Source of the DNA: DATCDE01 sp038252405
GTDB lineage: Bacteria; Actinomycetota; Actinomycetes; Prado026
Direction: 5' to 3'
NCBI GenBank assembly: GCA_038252405.1
Contig: JBBSAJ010000011.1
Location: forward strand, 12,711 to 76,710
DNA: 64,000 bases
Shown: in pieces, positions 1 through 9,155 of the stretch
How the letters are laid out: each line of letters begins with the position of its first letter
How positions within the stretch are numbered: position 1 is the stretch's first letter
Notes under the pieces: model-generated
Told to the model about the DNA's origin: nothing
Database searches by the model: none
The model's input: the letters and a program-made list of their open reading frames with translations, nothing else
Program-made: the position numbers and the translations under genes

Positions 1-1554
<1,554 letters not shown>

Positions 1555-1597
1555 AGGGCGACCGTAGCGCCGCGGCCCGTCACCTAGCGGGGCAACG

Positions 1598-1960
1598 TCA
1601 CAGGTGGGTGCCGACGACGTAGCCGAGCGCCGCCACGGCCAGCCCCGCGGCCACCGTGAGTCCCACGTTCAGCGCCGCGGTCAGCCGGGACCCGGCGGTG
1701 GCCAGCCGGTCGGTCTCGTAGCCGAACGTCGAGAAGGTCGTGAAGGCACCGCAGAAGCCCACCCCGGCGAGCAGGGTGAGGTCGTGCACGGCCAGCCCCG
1801 CGACGACTCCGAGCACGAAGGAGCCGAGCACGTTGACCGTGAAGGTCCCCCACGGGAAGGTCGCGTCGGCGCGGCTCTGCACCGCGCGGTCGGTCAGGTA
1901 GCGCAGCGGCGCGCCCACGGCGGCGCCGGCGCTGACCAGCAGGACGTCGGGCGGGCTCAC
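1598..1960 (-). CDS. crcB: CrcB/Fluc fluoride channel, copy 1
   Basis: A 120-residue protein with four hydrophobic segments. It carries the Fluc-family signatures VNVLGSF near residue 42 and a TTFSTF block near residue 75, which in the family line the dual-topology fluoride pore and bind the central Na+. The GTG start at 1960 overlaps the stop of the DUF190 gene by 4 bp, so translation is probably coupled. With the second crcB at 2283-2684 it probably forms a heterodimeric exporter, as in actinobacteria and bacilli that carry paired crcB genes. It is the last gene of the three-gene operon. No fluoride riboswitch was recognised upstream. Confidence 0.92.
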   Translation of the reverse strand: MSPPDVLLVSAGAAVGAPLRYLTDRAVQSRADATFPWGTFTVNVLGSFVLGVVAGLAVHDLTLLAGVGFCGAFTTFSTFGYETDRLATAGSRLTAALNVGLTVAAGLAVAALGYVVGTHL

Positions 1961-2283
1961 ACGTACCGCACGACCTCGACCGGCTCGACGATCGCGAGCC
2001 CCCCGGTGAGCAGCTCCTCCAGCTCGGGCAGGAAGGCCCGGATTTTCTCCTCGGCGTCCACGATGACGACGGTCACCGGCAGGTCCTCGGAGAGGCTGAG
2101 GATGCGGGTGGTGTGGATGTGGTTGGCCCGCCCGAACCCCTCGATCCCACGGAACACCGACGCGCCGGCCATCCCGGCCGAGTGCGCCCGGTGGACGATC
2201 TCGGTGTAGACCGGCTTGTGGTGCCACTGGTCGGACTCGCCCAGCACCACGGTCAGCCGCAGCGCGGGACCGGCGATCTCCAT
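1957..2283 (-). CDS. DUF190 family protein
   Basis: A 108-residue soluble protein with the PII/CutA-like ferredoxin fold expected of DUF190. Visible features are the Tyr-rich early helix (KPVYTEIVHRAH), GASVFRGIEGFG near residue 42, and a hydrophobic beta strand LPVTVVIVD. It sits between two crcB genes and overlaps both by 4 bp (ATGA at its start, GTGA at its end), a fusion-like arrangement that implies co-translation. DUF190 genes are repeatedly found with crcB, so a regulatory or accessory role in fluoride export is likely, but its biochemical function is not established. Confidence 0.88.
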   Translation of the reverse strand: MEIAGPALRLTVVLGESDQWHHKPVYTEIVHRAHSAGMAGASVFRGIEGFGRANHIHTTRILSLSEDLPVTVVIVDAEEKIRAFLPELEELLTGGLAIVEPVEVVRYV

Positions 2284-2684
2284 CAGGTCCTCCTTCGGGG
2301 GACGGCGGCCGCGGCGAGCACCCGGCCGAACCGGACCGCGAGCAGCCCGGCGAGCACGCTGCCGACCACGTAGAGCGCGGCCGTGCCGACGGCGCCGTCT
2401 CGCAGCAGGCCCGTGGTCTCGACCGAGAACGTCGAGAACGTCGTGTACCCGCCGAGGACGCCGACGCCGAGGAACGGCCGCACGTACCGGCCGACGATCC
2501 AGACCTCCACGACGAACCACATGAGGACGCCGAGCAGCAGGCACCCCGTGACGTTCTCGATGAAGGTGGCCCACGGGTAGGCGCTGCCTCGGTGGGGCAG
2601 CGCGGAGGCGATCCCCCACCGGGCCAGCGACCCCACGACGCCGCCGGCCGCGATCACGGCGAGGACGTCGAGGTCTCGGGCCAC
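2283..2684 (-). CDS. crcB: CrcB/Fluc fluoride channel, copy 2
   Basis: A 133-residue membrane protein, first gene of the crcB-DUF190-crcB operon. It has four membrane spans and the conserved GGYTTFSTFS motif near residue 78, with an Asn in the first half (IENVTG) matching the pore Asn of Fluc channels. It is clearly different in sequence from copy 1, as expected for subunits of a heterodimer inserted with opposite topology. Its stop overlaps the DUF190 start by 4 bp. The promoter must lie in the 86 bp shared with the divergent zinc-ribbon gene and its CIRCE operator. Confidence 0.92.
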   Translation of the reverse strand: MARDLDVLAVIAAGGVVGSLARWGIASALPHRGSAYPWATFIENVTGCLLLGVLMWFVVEVWIVGRYVRPFLGVGVLGGYTTFSTFSVETTGLLRDGAVGTAALYVVGSVLAGLLAVRFGRVLAAAAVPRRRT

Positions 2685-2714
2685 GAGCGGAGCCTACGTC
2701 CCCGGATCGTCGGC

Positions 2715-2746
2715 TAGGATTAGCACTCGACGTACCAGAGTGCCAA
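2715..2746 (+). promoter_or_regulatory. -10 box and CIRCE operator (HrcA site)
   Basis: TTAGCACTC (2720-2728), a 9-nt spacer, then GAGTGCCAA (2738-2746). This matches the CIRCE consensus TTAGCACTC-N9-GAGTGCTAA with one mismatch and exact spacing. A -10-like TAGGAT at 2715-2720 abuts the left arm, so bound HrcA would cover the start of transcription of the zinc-ribbon gene at 2771. Confidence 0.85.
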
Positions 2747-2770
2747 CCAGTCGACCAGCCGGAGCCTGCC

Positions 2771-3070
2771 GTGCCCACGTACCAGTACCGCTGCACCGCG
2801 TGCGGTGAGCCGCTCGAGGCGGTGCAGTCGTTCGACGACGACCCGCTCTCCGAGTGCCCCAGCTGCGGCGGACCGCTGCGCAAGCTGTTCTCCAGCGTCG
2901 GGGTGGTGTTCAAGGGATCCGGTTTCTACCGCACCGACAGCCGCAGCTCCACCGAGGGCAAGACCGCCACCGAAGTCGCCAAGTCGGCCTCGAAGGAGGT
3001 CGCCAAGCCGGCGACCAAGGAGGTCGCGACGACCCCGTCGTCGCCCACACCGTCCACACCGGCGTCCTGA
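2771..3070 (+). CDS. FmdB-family zinc-ribbon protein, Ruc-type heat-shock chaperone candidate
   Basis: A 99-residue protein starting at GTG. The first ~55 residues form a zinc ribbon with two CxxC pairs (CTAC at 8-11 and CPSC at 29-32). The remaining ~45 residues are low-complexity Lys/Glu/Ala/Pro/Thr and predicted disordered. Zinc ribbon plus disordered tail is the architecture of Mycobacterium tuberculosis Rv0991c (Ruc), a redox-activated chaperone repressed by HrcA. The CIRCE site just upstream supports the same regulation here. The neighbouring mscL matches the mycobacterial neighbourhood too. Orthology is an inference from architecture, operator and synteny. Confidence 0.85.
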   Translation: MPTYQYRCTACGEPLEAVQSFDDDPLSECPSCGGPLRKLFSSVGVVFKGSGFYRTDSRSSTEGKTATEVAKSASKEVAKPATKEVATTPSSPTPSTPAS

Positions 3071-3122
3071 CCGGTCGGCCGGCGGCTGTGGACATCGCCG
3101 CGGCCGGGCCAGGGAACGCCGC

Positions 3123-3128
3123 TAGCCT
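3123..3128 (+). promoter_or_regulatory. -10 box of leaderless mtnP transcript
   Basis: TAGCCT fits TAnnnT and ends 6 nt before the ATG at 3135, placing the transcription start on or next to the start codon. Confidence 0.55.
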
Positions 3129-3134
3129 CGCCGC

Positions 3135-3974
3135 ATGAGCGACCAGGCCAGTCCGCAGGTCAGCGGCTACGACGGCCCCACCGCCGAGATCGGCGTGATC
3201 GGGGGGTCCGGGCTCTACGCGCTGCTCGACGGCCTCGACGAGGTCGCCGTCGACACCCCGTACGGGACGCCCAGCGACCGGCTGATGATCGGCGAGGTCG
3301 ACGGCCGGCGGGTCGCCTTCCTGCCCCGGCACGGCCGCGACCACCGACTGCCGCCGCACACGATCAACTATCGGGCCAACCTGTGGGCGCTGCGGACGGT
3401 CGGCGTCCGGCAGGTCCTGGGCCCGTCCGCGGTGGGTGGGCTGCGGCCCGAGCTCGGCCCGGGCACGCTGGTGGTCCCGGACCAGTTCGTGGACCGGACG
3501 GCGGGTCGCGAGCAGACCTTCTACGACGAGGGCGCGGTGCACGTCTCGGTCGCCGACCCGTACTGCGTGAACGGCCGAGCCGTCGCGCTGGCCGCTGCCC
3601 GGCAGGCCGGCTGGCTGCCGGTCGACGGCGGCACCCTCGTCGTCATCCAGGGGCCGCGGTTCTCCACCCGGGCCGAGTCGCGGTGGTTCAGCGGCAACGG
3701 CTGGTCGGTCGTCGGCATGACCGGCCACCCGGAGGCGACCCTCGCCCGCGAGCTGGCGCTGTGCTACACCTCGATCGCCGTTGTCACGGACCTCGACGCC
3801 GGGGTCGAACAGGGGCAGGGGGTCAGCCACACCGAGGTGCTGGAGTCGTTCGCCCACAACGTGGAGCGGCTGCGGGACCTGCTGCTGGCCGTGGTCCCCG
3901 CGCTCCCCGCGCAGCGCGACTGCGCCTGTGCCACCGCCCTCGACGGCATCCGGCTGCCGTTCGAGCTGCCATGA
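3135..3974 (+). CDS. mtnP: S-methyl-5'-thioadenosine phosphorylase
   Basis: A 279-residue enzyme of the purine nucleoside phosphorylase class II/MTAP family. It cleaves methylthioadenosine with phosphate to adenine and methylthioribose-1-phosphate (methionine salvage, polyamine by-product recycling). Visible signatures are IGVIGGSGLY at residues ~17-26 (phosphate loop), PRHGRDHRLPPH at ~64-75, the GMTGHPE block, and TDLDAG, whose Asp residues favour 6-amino purines over guanine substrates. The length matches the family. The start has no Shine-Dalgarno; a TAGCCT box 6 nt upstream suggests a leaderless mRNA. The 3' end overlaps the SAF gene by ATGA. Confidence 0.9.
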   Translation: MSDQASPQVSGYDGPTAEIGVIGGSGLYALLDGLDEVAVDTPYGTPSDRLMIGEVDGRRVAFLPRHGRDHRLPPHTINYRANLWALRTVGVRQVLGPSAVGGLRPELGPGTLVVPDQFVDRTAGREQTFYDEGAVHVSVADPYCVNGRAVALAAARQAGWLPVDGGTLVVIQGPRFSTRAESRWFSGNGWSVVGMTGHPEATLARELALCYTSIAVVTDLDAGVEQGQGVSHTEVLESFAHNVERLRDLLLAVVPALPAQRDCACATALDGIRLPFELP

Positions 3975-4651
3975 GCCCCGGCGGCCGGCGCACGGCGGCC
4001 GTGTCGCTGCGCCGGGCGGTGGCCCGGCACAGACGGCTGCTCGCGGCCGGGCTGGCCGCCGGGTCGGTGGCGGCCGCGCTGTCGGTGCTGGCGCCCGCCC
4101 CGGCCCCGACCGTCGACGTCGTCGTGGCCGCCCGCGATCTCGGCCCGGGGGCCGCGCTGACCGCCGGCGACCTGCAGGTCCAAGCGCTTCCGGCCCACGC
4201 CGTGCCGGACGGCTCGGTGGCCGAGCCGGCCGCGCTCGTCGGCGCCGCCGTGGCCGGCGCGGTGCGCCGGGGCGAGCCGCTCACCGACGTCCGGCTGGTC
4301 GGGGCGGGGCTGCTCGGCCCGGCCGCCGGCCTGGTCGCGGCGCCGGTCCGGCTGGCCGAGGACGGCGTCGCGGCGCTGGTCCGGCCCGGGGACGTCGTCG
4401 ACGTGGTCGCCGCGAGCGCCCCCGACCCGGTGGGGCAGGCGCTCACCGGACCGGGGCTGACAGCCAGGCCCCAGCAGTCGCCGCTGGCCCGCGTAGTCGC
4501 GGCGGCCGCCCGGGTGCTGGCGGTGCCGGCGGACCAGACCGCGAGCGGCGGGACCCTCGTCCTGCTCGCGGTGACACCCCGGGCCGCCACCGAGCTGGCT
4601 GGCGCTGCGGTGAGCTCTCGGCTGTCGGTTGTGCTGATCCCTCGATCATGA
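3971..4651 (+). CDS. SAF-domain membrane-anchored protein (CpaB/RcpC-like)
   Basis: A 226-residue protein with a basic N-terminus, one hydrophobic anchor (about residues 22-42), then an SAF domain of the kind found in Flp pilus assembly protein CpaB. Recognisable are VVVAARDLGPGAALTAGDL and the later ...VRRGEPLTDVRL. The chain then holds a beta-rich half with VRPGDVVDVV. No pilus genes are nearby, so a pilus role is unproven; stand-alone SAF proteins at this position next to mtnP and mscL are common in actinobacteria. It is translationally coupled to mtnP (ATGA overlap at 3971). Confidence 0.8.
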   Translation: MSPGGRRTAAVSLRRAVARHRRLLAAGLAAGSVAAALSVLAPAPAPTVDVVVAARDLGPGAALTAGDLQVQALPAHAVPDGSVAEPAALVGAAVAGAVRRGEPLTDVRLVGAGLLGPAAGLVAAPVRLAEDGVAALVRPGDVVDVVAASAPDPVGQALTGPGLTARPQQSPLARVVAAAARVLAVPADQTASGGTLVLLAVTPRAATELAGAAVSSRLSVVLIPRS

Positions 4652-4707
4652 GGTCAGACAGGGCTACGGTCTTGATCGGCAGGCGTTCACCGTCAGAGGG
4701 AGAAATG

Positions 4708-5112
4708 ATGATCAAGGGATTTCGCGAGTTCGTCATGCGCGGCAACGTCATCGACCTCGCCGTCGCCTTCGTCATCGGCGTTGCGTTCGCTGCCGTCGTC
4801 AAGGCGCTCCTCGACGGTCTGATCAACCCGCTCGTCGCGGCCATCTTCGGCCAGCCGAACCTGGACTCGGTGGGCACGTTCACGGTCAACGGTGCCCTCT
4901 TCAGCATCGGGCTGGTCCTGACCGCGCTGATCAATTTCTTGATCATCGCGGCGGTGATCTACTTCCTCGTCGTCGCCCCGATGAACGCGTTGGCGGCACG
5001 CCGGGCCGCGAGGCAGGAGCCGACGCCGGACGTCAAGACCGAGGTCGACCTGCTGCAGGAGATCGCCGACGAGCTGCGCGCCCAGCGTGGCACCGGCGGC
5101 TCGGGCGGCTGA
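4708..5112 (+). CDS. mscL: Large-conductance mechanosensitive channel MscL
   Basis: A 134-residue channel with the canonical MKGFREFVMRGNVIDLAVA start, a first transmembrane helix (about 13-40) carrying AVAFVIGVAF, a periplasmic loop and a second helix (about 70-92). It ends in a charged cytoplasmic bundle (LLQEIADELRAQ). It opens under membrane tension to release solutes in hypo-osmotic shock. Two consecutive ATG codons occur at 4705 and 4708; the second is chosen because GAGGGAG at 4696-4702 is then properly spaced and the protein begins as in the family. Confidence 0.95.
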   Translation: MIKGFREFVMRGNVIDLAVAFVIGVAFAAVVKALLDGLINPLVAAIFGQPNLDSVGTFTVNGALFSIGLVLTALINFLIIAAVIYFLVVAPMNALAARRAARQEPTPDVKTEVDLLQEIADELRAQRGTGGSGG

Positions 5113-5238
5113 TCAGTCCCCGTGGTGCGGCGGCCGCTCCCGCAGGTAGCGCTCGAGGTCGTCGTCGTCCCGCGGACGCTCCTCACCCCAGCCGGCGTCG
5201 GTGTCGTCGCTGGTCTGCTCGGGAAGTGCCTCGCTCAC
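5113..5238 (-). CDS. Small acidic hypothetical protein (41 aa)
   Basis: GTG at 5238 opens a 41-codon frame ending at a TGA directly adjacent to the mscL stop. The product is strongly acidic with a charged C-terminus (DDDDLERYLRERPPHH), has no membrane segment and no Cys. Its codon use is typical of the window (nearly all third positions G or C). Small proteins with a similar ending are familiar next to actinobacterial mscL, but I cannot confirm conservation here. Convergent with mscL, with zero intergenic space. Function unknown. Confidence 0.6.
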   Translation of the reverse strand: MSEALPEQTSDDTDAGWGEERPRDDDDLERYLRERPPHHGD

Positions 5239-5267
5239 GCCGTCGAGGGTAGCCGCGGGATCGCACC

Positions 5268-6389
5268 ATGAGCACCTCGCGGGTGCTGCTGTTCGGGGCC
5301 ACCGGCTACACCGGCCGGCTGACCGCCGAGGCGATGCTGCGTCGGGGGCTGGCGCCGCTGCTCGTGGGGCGCTCGGCCGGCCGGCTGGCCGAGGTGGCCG
5401 ACGCGCTCGGCGGTGACCCGCAGACCGCCGTCGCCGACGCCGACGACCCGGCTGCGCTGGCCGACCTGCTGCGTGAGGGCGACGTGCTGGTCACGACGGT
5501 GGGCCCGTTCACCCGGCACGGCCGGACGGTGGCGACGGCCGCCCTCGAGGCCGGGGCGACGTACCTCGACTCCACGGGCGAGGGCGGCTTCCTGCGCTGG
5601 CTGTTCGAGGAGCTGGGGCCGCGGGCCGAGCGCGCCGGGGTCACCCTGGTCCCCGCGTTCGGGTACGACTACCTGCCGGGCAACCTGGCGGCTGCACTGG
5701 CGCTGCGCGAGGCCGGGGACGCCGCCACCCGGGTCGATGTGGGGTACTTCGTGACCGGCGGGCGGGCCGCTCTCAGCGGCGGGACGCTGGCATCGGCCGT
5801 GGGCATCAGCAGCGACGCGTCGTTCGGCTGGCGGTCCGGGCGGCTGGTCACCGAGCGGACCGCGGCGCGGGTGCGCTCCTTCACCGTCCCGGACGGGCAG
5901 CGTCAGGCCGTCTCGATCGGCGGAACCGAGCAGCTGGCGCTCCCCCGGGTGTCGCCGGGGCTGCGCGAGGTGAACGTCTACCTGGGGTGGATGGGGCCGC
6001 TGGCCCGGCCGGCGCAGGTGCTGTCGCTGGTCGCGTCCGGCGTCGTCCGGATACCCGGGGCACCGGGGGCGTTGAGCTGGGTCGGGCGGCGAATTGCGCC
6101 GGGGTCGACGGGTGGGCCGGACGCCGACACGCGGGCGCTGAGCCGGTCCCGGGTCGTGGCCGAGGCCTATGACCGCACCGGACGGCGGCTGACCAGGGTG
6201 GACCTGGACGGTCCCGACCCGTACGGCCTGACCGCGGAGCTGCTGGCCTGGGGCGCCCAGCAGGCCGCGGCCGACCGCATCGTCGGATCGGGGGTGGTGG
6301 GGCCGGTCGAGGCGTTCGGCCTGGATGGCCTGGCGGCCGGGGCCGCCGAGGTGGGCCTCAGGCCCGCAGCAGCTCCAGCCGCTCCTTGA
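5268..6389 (+). CDS. Saccharopine dehydrogenase-like NAD(P)-binding protein (trans-acting enoyl reductase family)
   Basis: A 373-residue protein beginning VLLFGATGYTGR (residues 6-17), the Rossmann loop typical of the saccharopine dehydrogenase NADP-binding family. The following VTTVGPFTRHG and YLDSTGE blocks are typical of the actinobacterial branch that includes the mycobacterial trans-acting enoyl reductase, which reduces polyketide-derived double bonds. Whether this one acts on lipids, amino acids or something else is not clear from sequence. It overlaps the convergent rbpA by 32 bp at the 3' ends. Confidence 0.82.
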   Translation: MSTSRVLLFGATGYTGRLTAEAMLRRGLAPLLVGRSAGRLAEVADALGGDPQTAVADADDPAALADLLREGDVLVTTVGPFTRHGRTVATAALEAGATYLDSTGEGGFLRWLFEELGPRAERAGVTLVPAFGYDYLPGNLAAALALREAGDAATRVDVGYFVTGGRAALSGGTLASAVGISSDASFGWRSGRLVTERTAARVRSFTVPDGQRQAVSIGGTEQLALPRVSPGLREVNVYLGWMGPLARPAQVLSLVASGVVRIPGAPGALSWVGRRIAPGSTGGPDADTRALSRSRVVAEAYDRTGRRLTRVDLDGPDPYGLTAELLAWGAQQAAADRIVGSGVVGPVEAFGLDGLAAGAAEVGLRPAAAPAAP

Positions 6390-6717
6390 GCAGCGCCTCG
6401 AGCTCGTCGACCGAGCGGCGCTCGAGCAGCATGTCCCAGTGGGTCTTGCCGCTGGCGCTGGTCCGCGGCGAGTTCAGCGCGACCCCGTCCACGGTGCCGC
6501 CGAGGCGCCGAGCGGCCGTCTCGTCGCGGTGAGCGGTACGGCCGCACTTGGGGCAGTCCCAGGTCTCGGGGATCTCCTCGGCCTCGGCGGAGAACTGCAG
6601 GGTGACCACGTGCCCGACCGGGCAGTGGTACGACTCGGGTGTCATCGGCACCGGGACGACGTGCTCGTCGGTCTCGTAGCTGTGAGACGTGAGTCCGAAT
6701 CCGCGCAGCGCGGTCAT
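6358..6717 (-). CDS. rbpA: RNA polymerase-binding protein RbpA
   Basis: A 119-residue transcription factor that binds RNA polymerase holoenzyme with SigA and stabilises the open complex in actinobacteria. The N-terminal tail LRGFGLTSHSYETD corresponds to the LRG...SYETD tail of known RbpA. The core carries two Cys pairs for a zinc ribbon (HCPVGH, CPKCG), and the C-terminus is the near-invariant sigma-interaction domain (THWDMLLERRS...LKERLELLR). The linker between core and sigma-interaction domain (about residues 72-92) looks longer than in the mycobacterial protein. ATG at 6717 is chosen because it reproduces the family N-terminus. Confidence 0.94.
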   Translation of the reverse strand: MTALRGFGLTSHSYETDEHVVPVPMTPESYHCPVGHVVTLQFSAEAEEIPETWDCPKCGRTAHRDETAARRLGGTVDGVALNSPRTSASGKTHWDMLLERRSVDELEALLKERLELLRA

Positions 6718-6961
6718 GGCGAGGTTCCTCCGAAGACTTGCAGGGGGTGCGCGCACAAGCGCGCGGTGCTGACATGGCGCTGGTGGCCACAGGTAGGACG
6801 CGTGGGACCTGCCAAACGTTCCCGCTCGCCCGTGTGACCTCGACCACCCGGCTGACCGACCTGTTGCGCCGGTCGAGCGACCGAAGGACCGAGGGAGTGT
6901 GCCCCGATCGATGGGGCCGAAACCCATTCTAGCGCCCCGGCGGCGTCACCTCGGACGCTCG

Positions 6962-6967
6962 TATGCT
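6962..6967 (+). promoter_or_regulatory. -10 box of leaderless decarboxylase transcript
   Basis: TATGCT ends 7 nt before the ATG at 6975; it supports 6975 rather than the in-frame ATG at 6963, which lies inside the box. Confidence 0.55.
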
Positions 6968-6974
6968 GCCCACC

Positions 6975-8402
6975 ATGGGCCCGCCCGAGCAGGATCCACT
7001 GGGCCTTCGCGCCGACGCGCCCGTGCTGGACGCCTACCTGTCCTTCCTGGAGTCCGCGCCGCTCCCGTTCACCATCCCGGGGCACAAGCAGCGCACCGAC
7101 CTGGTCGGCACCGTCGTCCGGGGCGACGTTCCCCTGTTCGGCGGGGTGGACTCCATGCGGCTGGCCGGGGGCGTGCTCGCCGAGGGCGAGCGTCGGGCGG
7201 CCCGACTGTGGGGTGCGGACGTGTGCCGCTTCTCGGTCGGCGGCTCCACGCACGGCAACCAGGCGCTGGCGCTCGCAGTCGGCCGGCCAGGTGGGCGGGT
7301 GGTCGTCTCCCGGACGCTGCACCGCTCGCTGCTGCTCGGCCTGGTGCTCGCCGGGCTGGAGCCGGTGTGGGTGCGACCCTGGCTGGACCCGGTCAGCGGG
7401 CTGCCCGGGGAGGTGCCGGTGGACGCCGTCCGGTCGGCCCTCGAACGGCACCCGGAGGCCCAGGCGGTCTTCCTGGGCGACCCGTCGTACGTCGGCGGCT
7501 TCGGCGACCTGCGCGGCCACGCCGAGGTGGCCCACGACCACGGCGTCCCGCTCATCGTGGACGCCGCCTGGGGGGCGCACTTCGGCTTCCACCCGGCGCT
7601 GCCCGCACACGCACTCGCCCAGGGCGCGGACGCCCTGGTGACGAGCGCGCACAAGACCCTCCCGGCGTACACCCAGGGCGCGCTCGTGCTGGCCCGGCTG
7701 GACCGGATCGACCCGGCCCGGCTGGACCGGGCCTTCGAGGCCACCCAGACCACCAGCCCGGCCGGCGCCGTGCTGGCCAGCATCGACGCGGCCAGGGCGC
7801 TGCTCGCCCGGGACGGGCTGGCCCTGCTAGACCGGCTGGTCCGGCGGGTGGCGCAGGCTCGGCGGCAGCTCACCGCCGCCGTCCCCGGGCTGGTCCTGCT
7901 GGACGGGCCGTGGGTGGACCCGACCCGGTTGGTGCTGCTGCTGTCCGGCACCGGGGCGAGCGGCTACGCGGTCGAGGTGCAGCTGCTCGCCCGCCGGATG
8001 CCGCTGGAGATGGCCGACCGGGACACCGTGGTGGCGATGGTCACCCTGGCGGACGACGAGCAGAGCATCGACGCCCTCGTCGAGGCGCTGGTGGCCGCCG
8101 TCCGTGGCTGCGCCGGCCCGCCGCGTGAGGTCCGGCCCTCGCCGGCGTGGTCGGTGGACCCGGAGCAGGTGGTCTCCCCTCGGGAGGCGTTCTTCGCCCC
8201 GCACCGCACGGTGTCGGTCGAGGACGCGGTGGGCCAGGTCTGCGCCGAGCTGGTCGCGCCGTACCCGCCGGGTGTCCCGGTGCTGGCCCCCGGCGAGCGG
8301 GTGACCGAGGCCGCCGTCCGGGCGCTGCAGCAGGCCCGGAGCGACGGCGCGCGCATCGCCTACGCGGCCGACCCCACCCTCGCCACCCTCCAGGTGCTGT
8401 GA
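6975..8402 (+). CDS. Orn/Lys/Arg decarboxylase family PLP enzyme
   Basis: A 475-residue fold-type I PLP enzyme of the Orn/Lys/Arg decarboxylase major domain. It begins the catalytic core with PFTIPGHKQR (32-40), has GGSTHGNQA (89-97) for cofactor phosphate binding, a pyridine-contacting Asp at 196 and a following His at 202, and the Schiff-base Lys in SAHKTLP (K227). It lacks the N-terminal wing domain of inducible enterobacterial enzymes and matches the shorter biosynthetic-type proteins common in actinobacteria and Bacillus. The substrate (Arg, Lys or Orn) cannot be assigned. It ends directly before a perfect hairpin terminator. Confidence 0.88.
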   Translation: MGPPEQDPLGLRADAPVLDAYLSFLESAPLPFTIPGHKQRTDLVGTVVRGDVPLFGGVDSMRLAGGVLAEGERRAARLWGADVCRFSVGGSTHGNQALALAVGRPGGRVVVSRTLHRSLLLGLVLAGLEPVWVRPWLDPVSGLPGEVPVDAVRSALERHPEAQAVFLGDPSYVGGFGDLRGHAEVAHDHGVPLIVDAAWGAHFGFHPALPAHALAQGADALVTSAHKTLPAYTQGALVLARLDRIDPARLDRAFEATQTTSPAGAVLASIDAARALLARDGLALLDRLVRRVAQARRQLTAAVPGLVLLDGPWVDPTRLVLLLSGTGASGYAVEVQLLARRMPLEMADRDTVVAMVTLADDEQSIDALVEALVAAVRGCAGPPREVRPSPAWSVDPEQVVSPREAFFAPHRTVSVEDAVGQVCAELVAPYPPGVPVLAPGERVTEAAVRALQQARSDGARIAYAADPTLATLQVL

Positions 8403-8403
8403 C

Positions 8404-8447
8404 CTGTCAGGGTGAGGACGACGTATAGGTCGTCCTCACCCTGACAG
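8404..8447. terminator. Bidirectional hairpin terminator, repeat family 1, copy 1
   Basis: A perfect 19-bp inverted repeat (arms 8404-8422 and 8429-8447, 6-nt loop) lies between the convergent decarboxylase and anti-sigma genes. The anti-sigma stop codon lies inside the right arm. The core GTCAGGGTGAGGACGAC recurs at 60829-60876. Confidence 0.85.
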
Positions 8448-9155
8448 ATTGGTGGTGAGGACCGGGGAGCCCGCGGCGGTCCGGACCTCCAGGGCGGCGA
8501 TGTCGGCGGACGACCAGGCCGTCGCGGCCGACACGACGGACTCCTGCCCCGGGACGGCGTTCCAGGTGGCCACCTGCTCGACCCGACCGGACCGGTCCCG
8601 GACGACGAGCGCATAGCTGCCCGCGGCCGCCCCGTACCGGTCGGCGGACGGATAGGTGCAGCGCAGCACGATCCGGGTGCCCCAGGCCACCGGCTGCAGC
8701 TGCGCGGTCGCGCGGATCGGCGTGACGGCCACCGGAGCCATCGTCACCGTCCCGGCAGCGGCCACCGGTGGCTGCGACGGGGCCGCGCGGCCGCCCACGC
8801 CGAGCGCCCCAAGGGCGACCACCGCGACGACCGCGGCCGCGACCGCACCCAGCACCCCGCCGACGACGGCCCGCCGACGACGCCGGCGCGACGTTCCCTG
8901 CACCTCGGCGAGCAGGGCCGGCAGCAGCGTCGCCGGCGGCGGCTCGTCCACGACCGGGTCAGCCACCCCGGCCAGCAGGTCGGGCGGCACCCTGGCCAGC
9001 AGCCCGGGCAACCCGGCCAGCCCGGCGACCGACCTTCGGCAGGCGGCACAGGTGTGCAGGTGCTCGACGTACTCCTGGCGCTCCTCGGGCTCCAGCGCGC
9101 CGAGCAGGTAGGCCGCGTCGTACCGGGCGAACCGGTCCTCGCCGGCCGCGTTCAC
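8436..9155 (-). CDS. Anti-sigma factor (zinc-finger ZAS domain, RskA-like)
   Basis: A 239-residue single-pass membrane protein. The N-terminus holds the H-x3-C-x2-C zinc anti-sigma motif (H32, C36, C39), which clamps the sigma factor in the cytoplasm. A Pro-rich linker leads to one transmembrane helix (about 93-120), and the C-terminal half is an extracytoplasmic sensor domain of RskA type. The GTG start at 9155 overlaps the sigma stop by 4 bp, the standard coupled sigma/anti-sigma layout. Release probably involves regulated proteolysis, as for RskA; the signal is unknown. The last codons lie within the terminator hairpin. Confidence 0.9.
   Translation of the reverse strand: MNAAGEDRFARYDAAYLLGALEPEERQEYVEHLHTCAACRRSVAGLAGLPGLLARVPPDLLAGVADPVVDEPPPATLLPALLAEVQGTSRRRRRRAVVGGVLGAVAAAVVAVVALGALGVGGRAAPSQPPVAAAGTVTMAPVAVTPIRATAQLQPVAWGTRIVLRCTYPSADRYGAAAGSYALVVRDRSGRVEQVATWNAVPGQESVVSAATAWSSADIAALEVRTAAGSPVLTTNLSG

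Noticed and set aside
2685..2770. Fluoride riboswitch ahead of the crcB operon
   Set aside because: The 86-bp gap holds the CIRCE site and promoters but no structure resembling the crcB riboswitch was seen.
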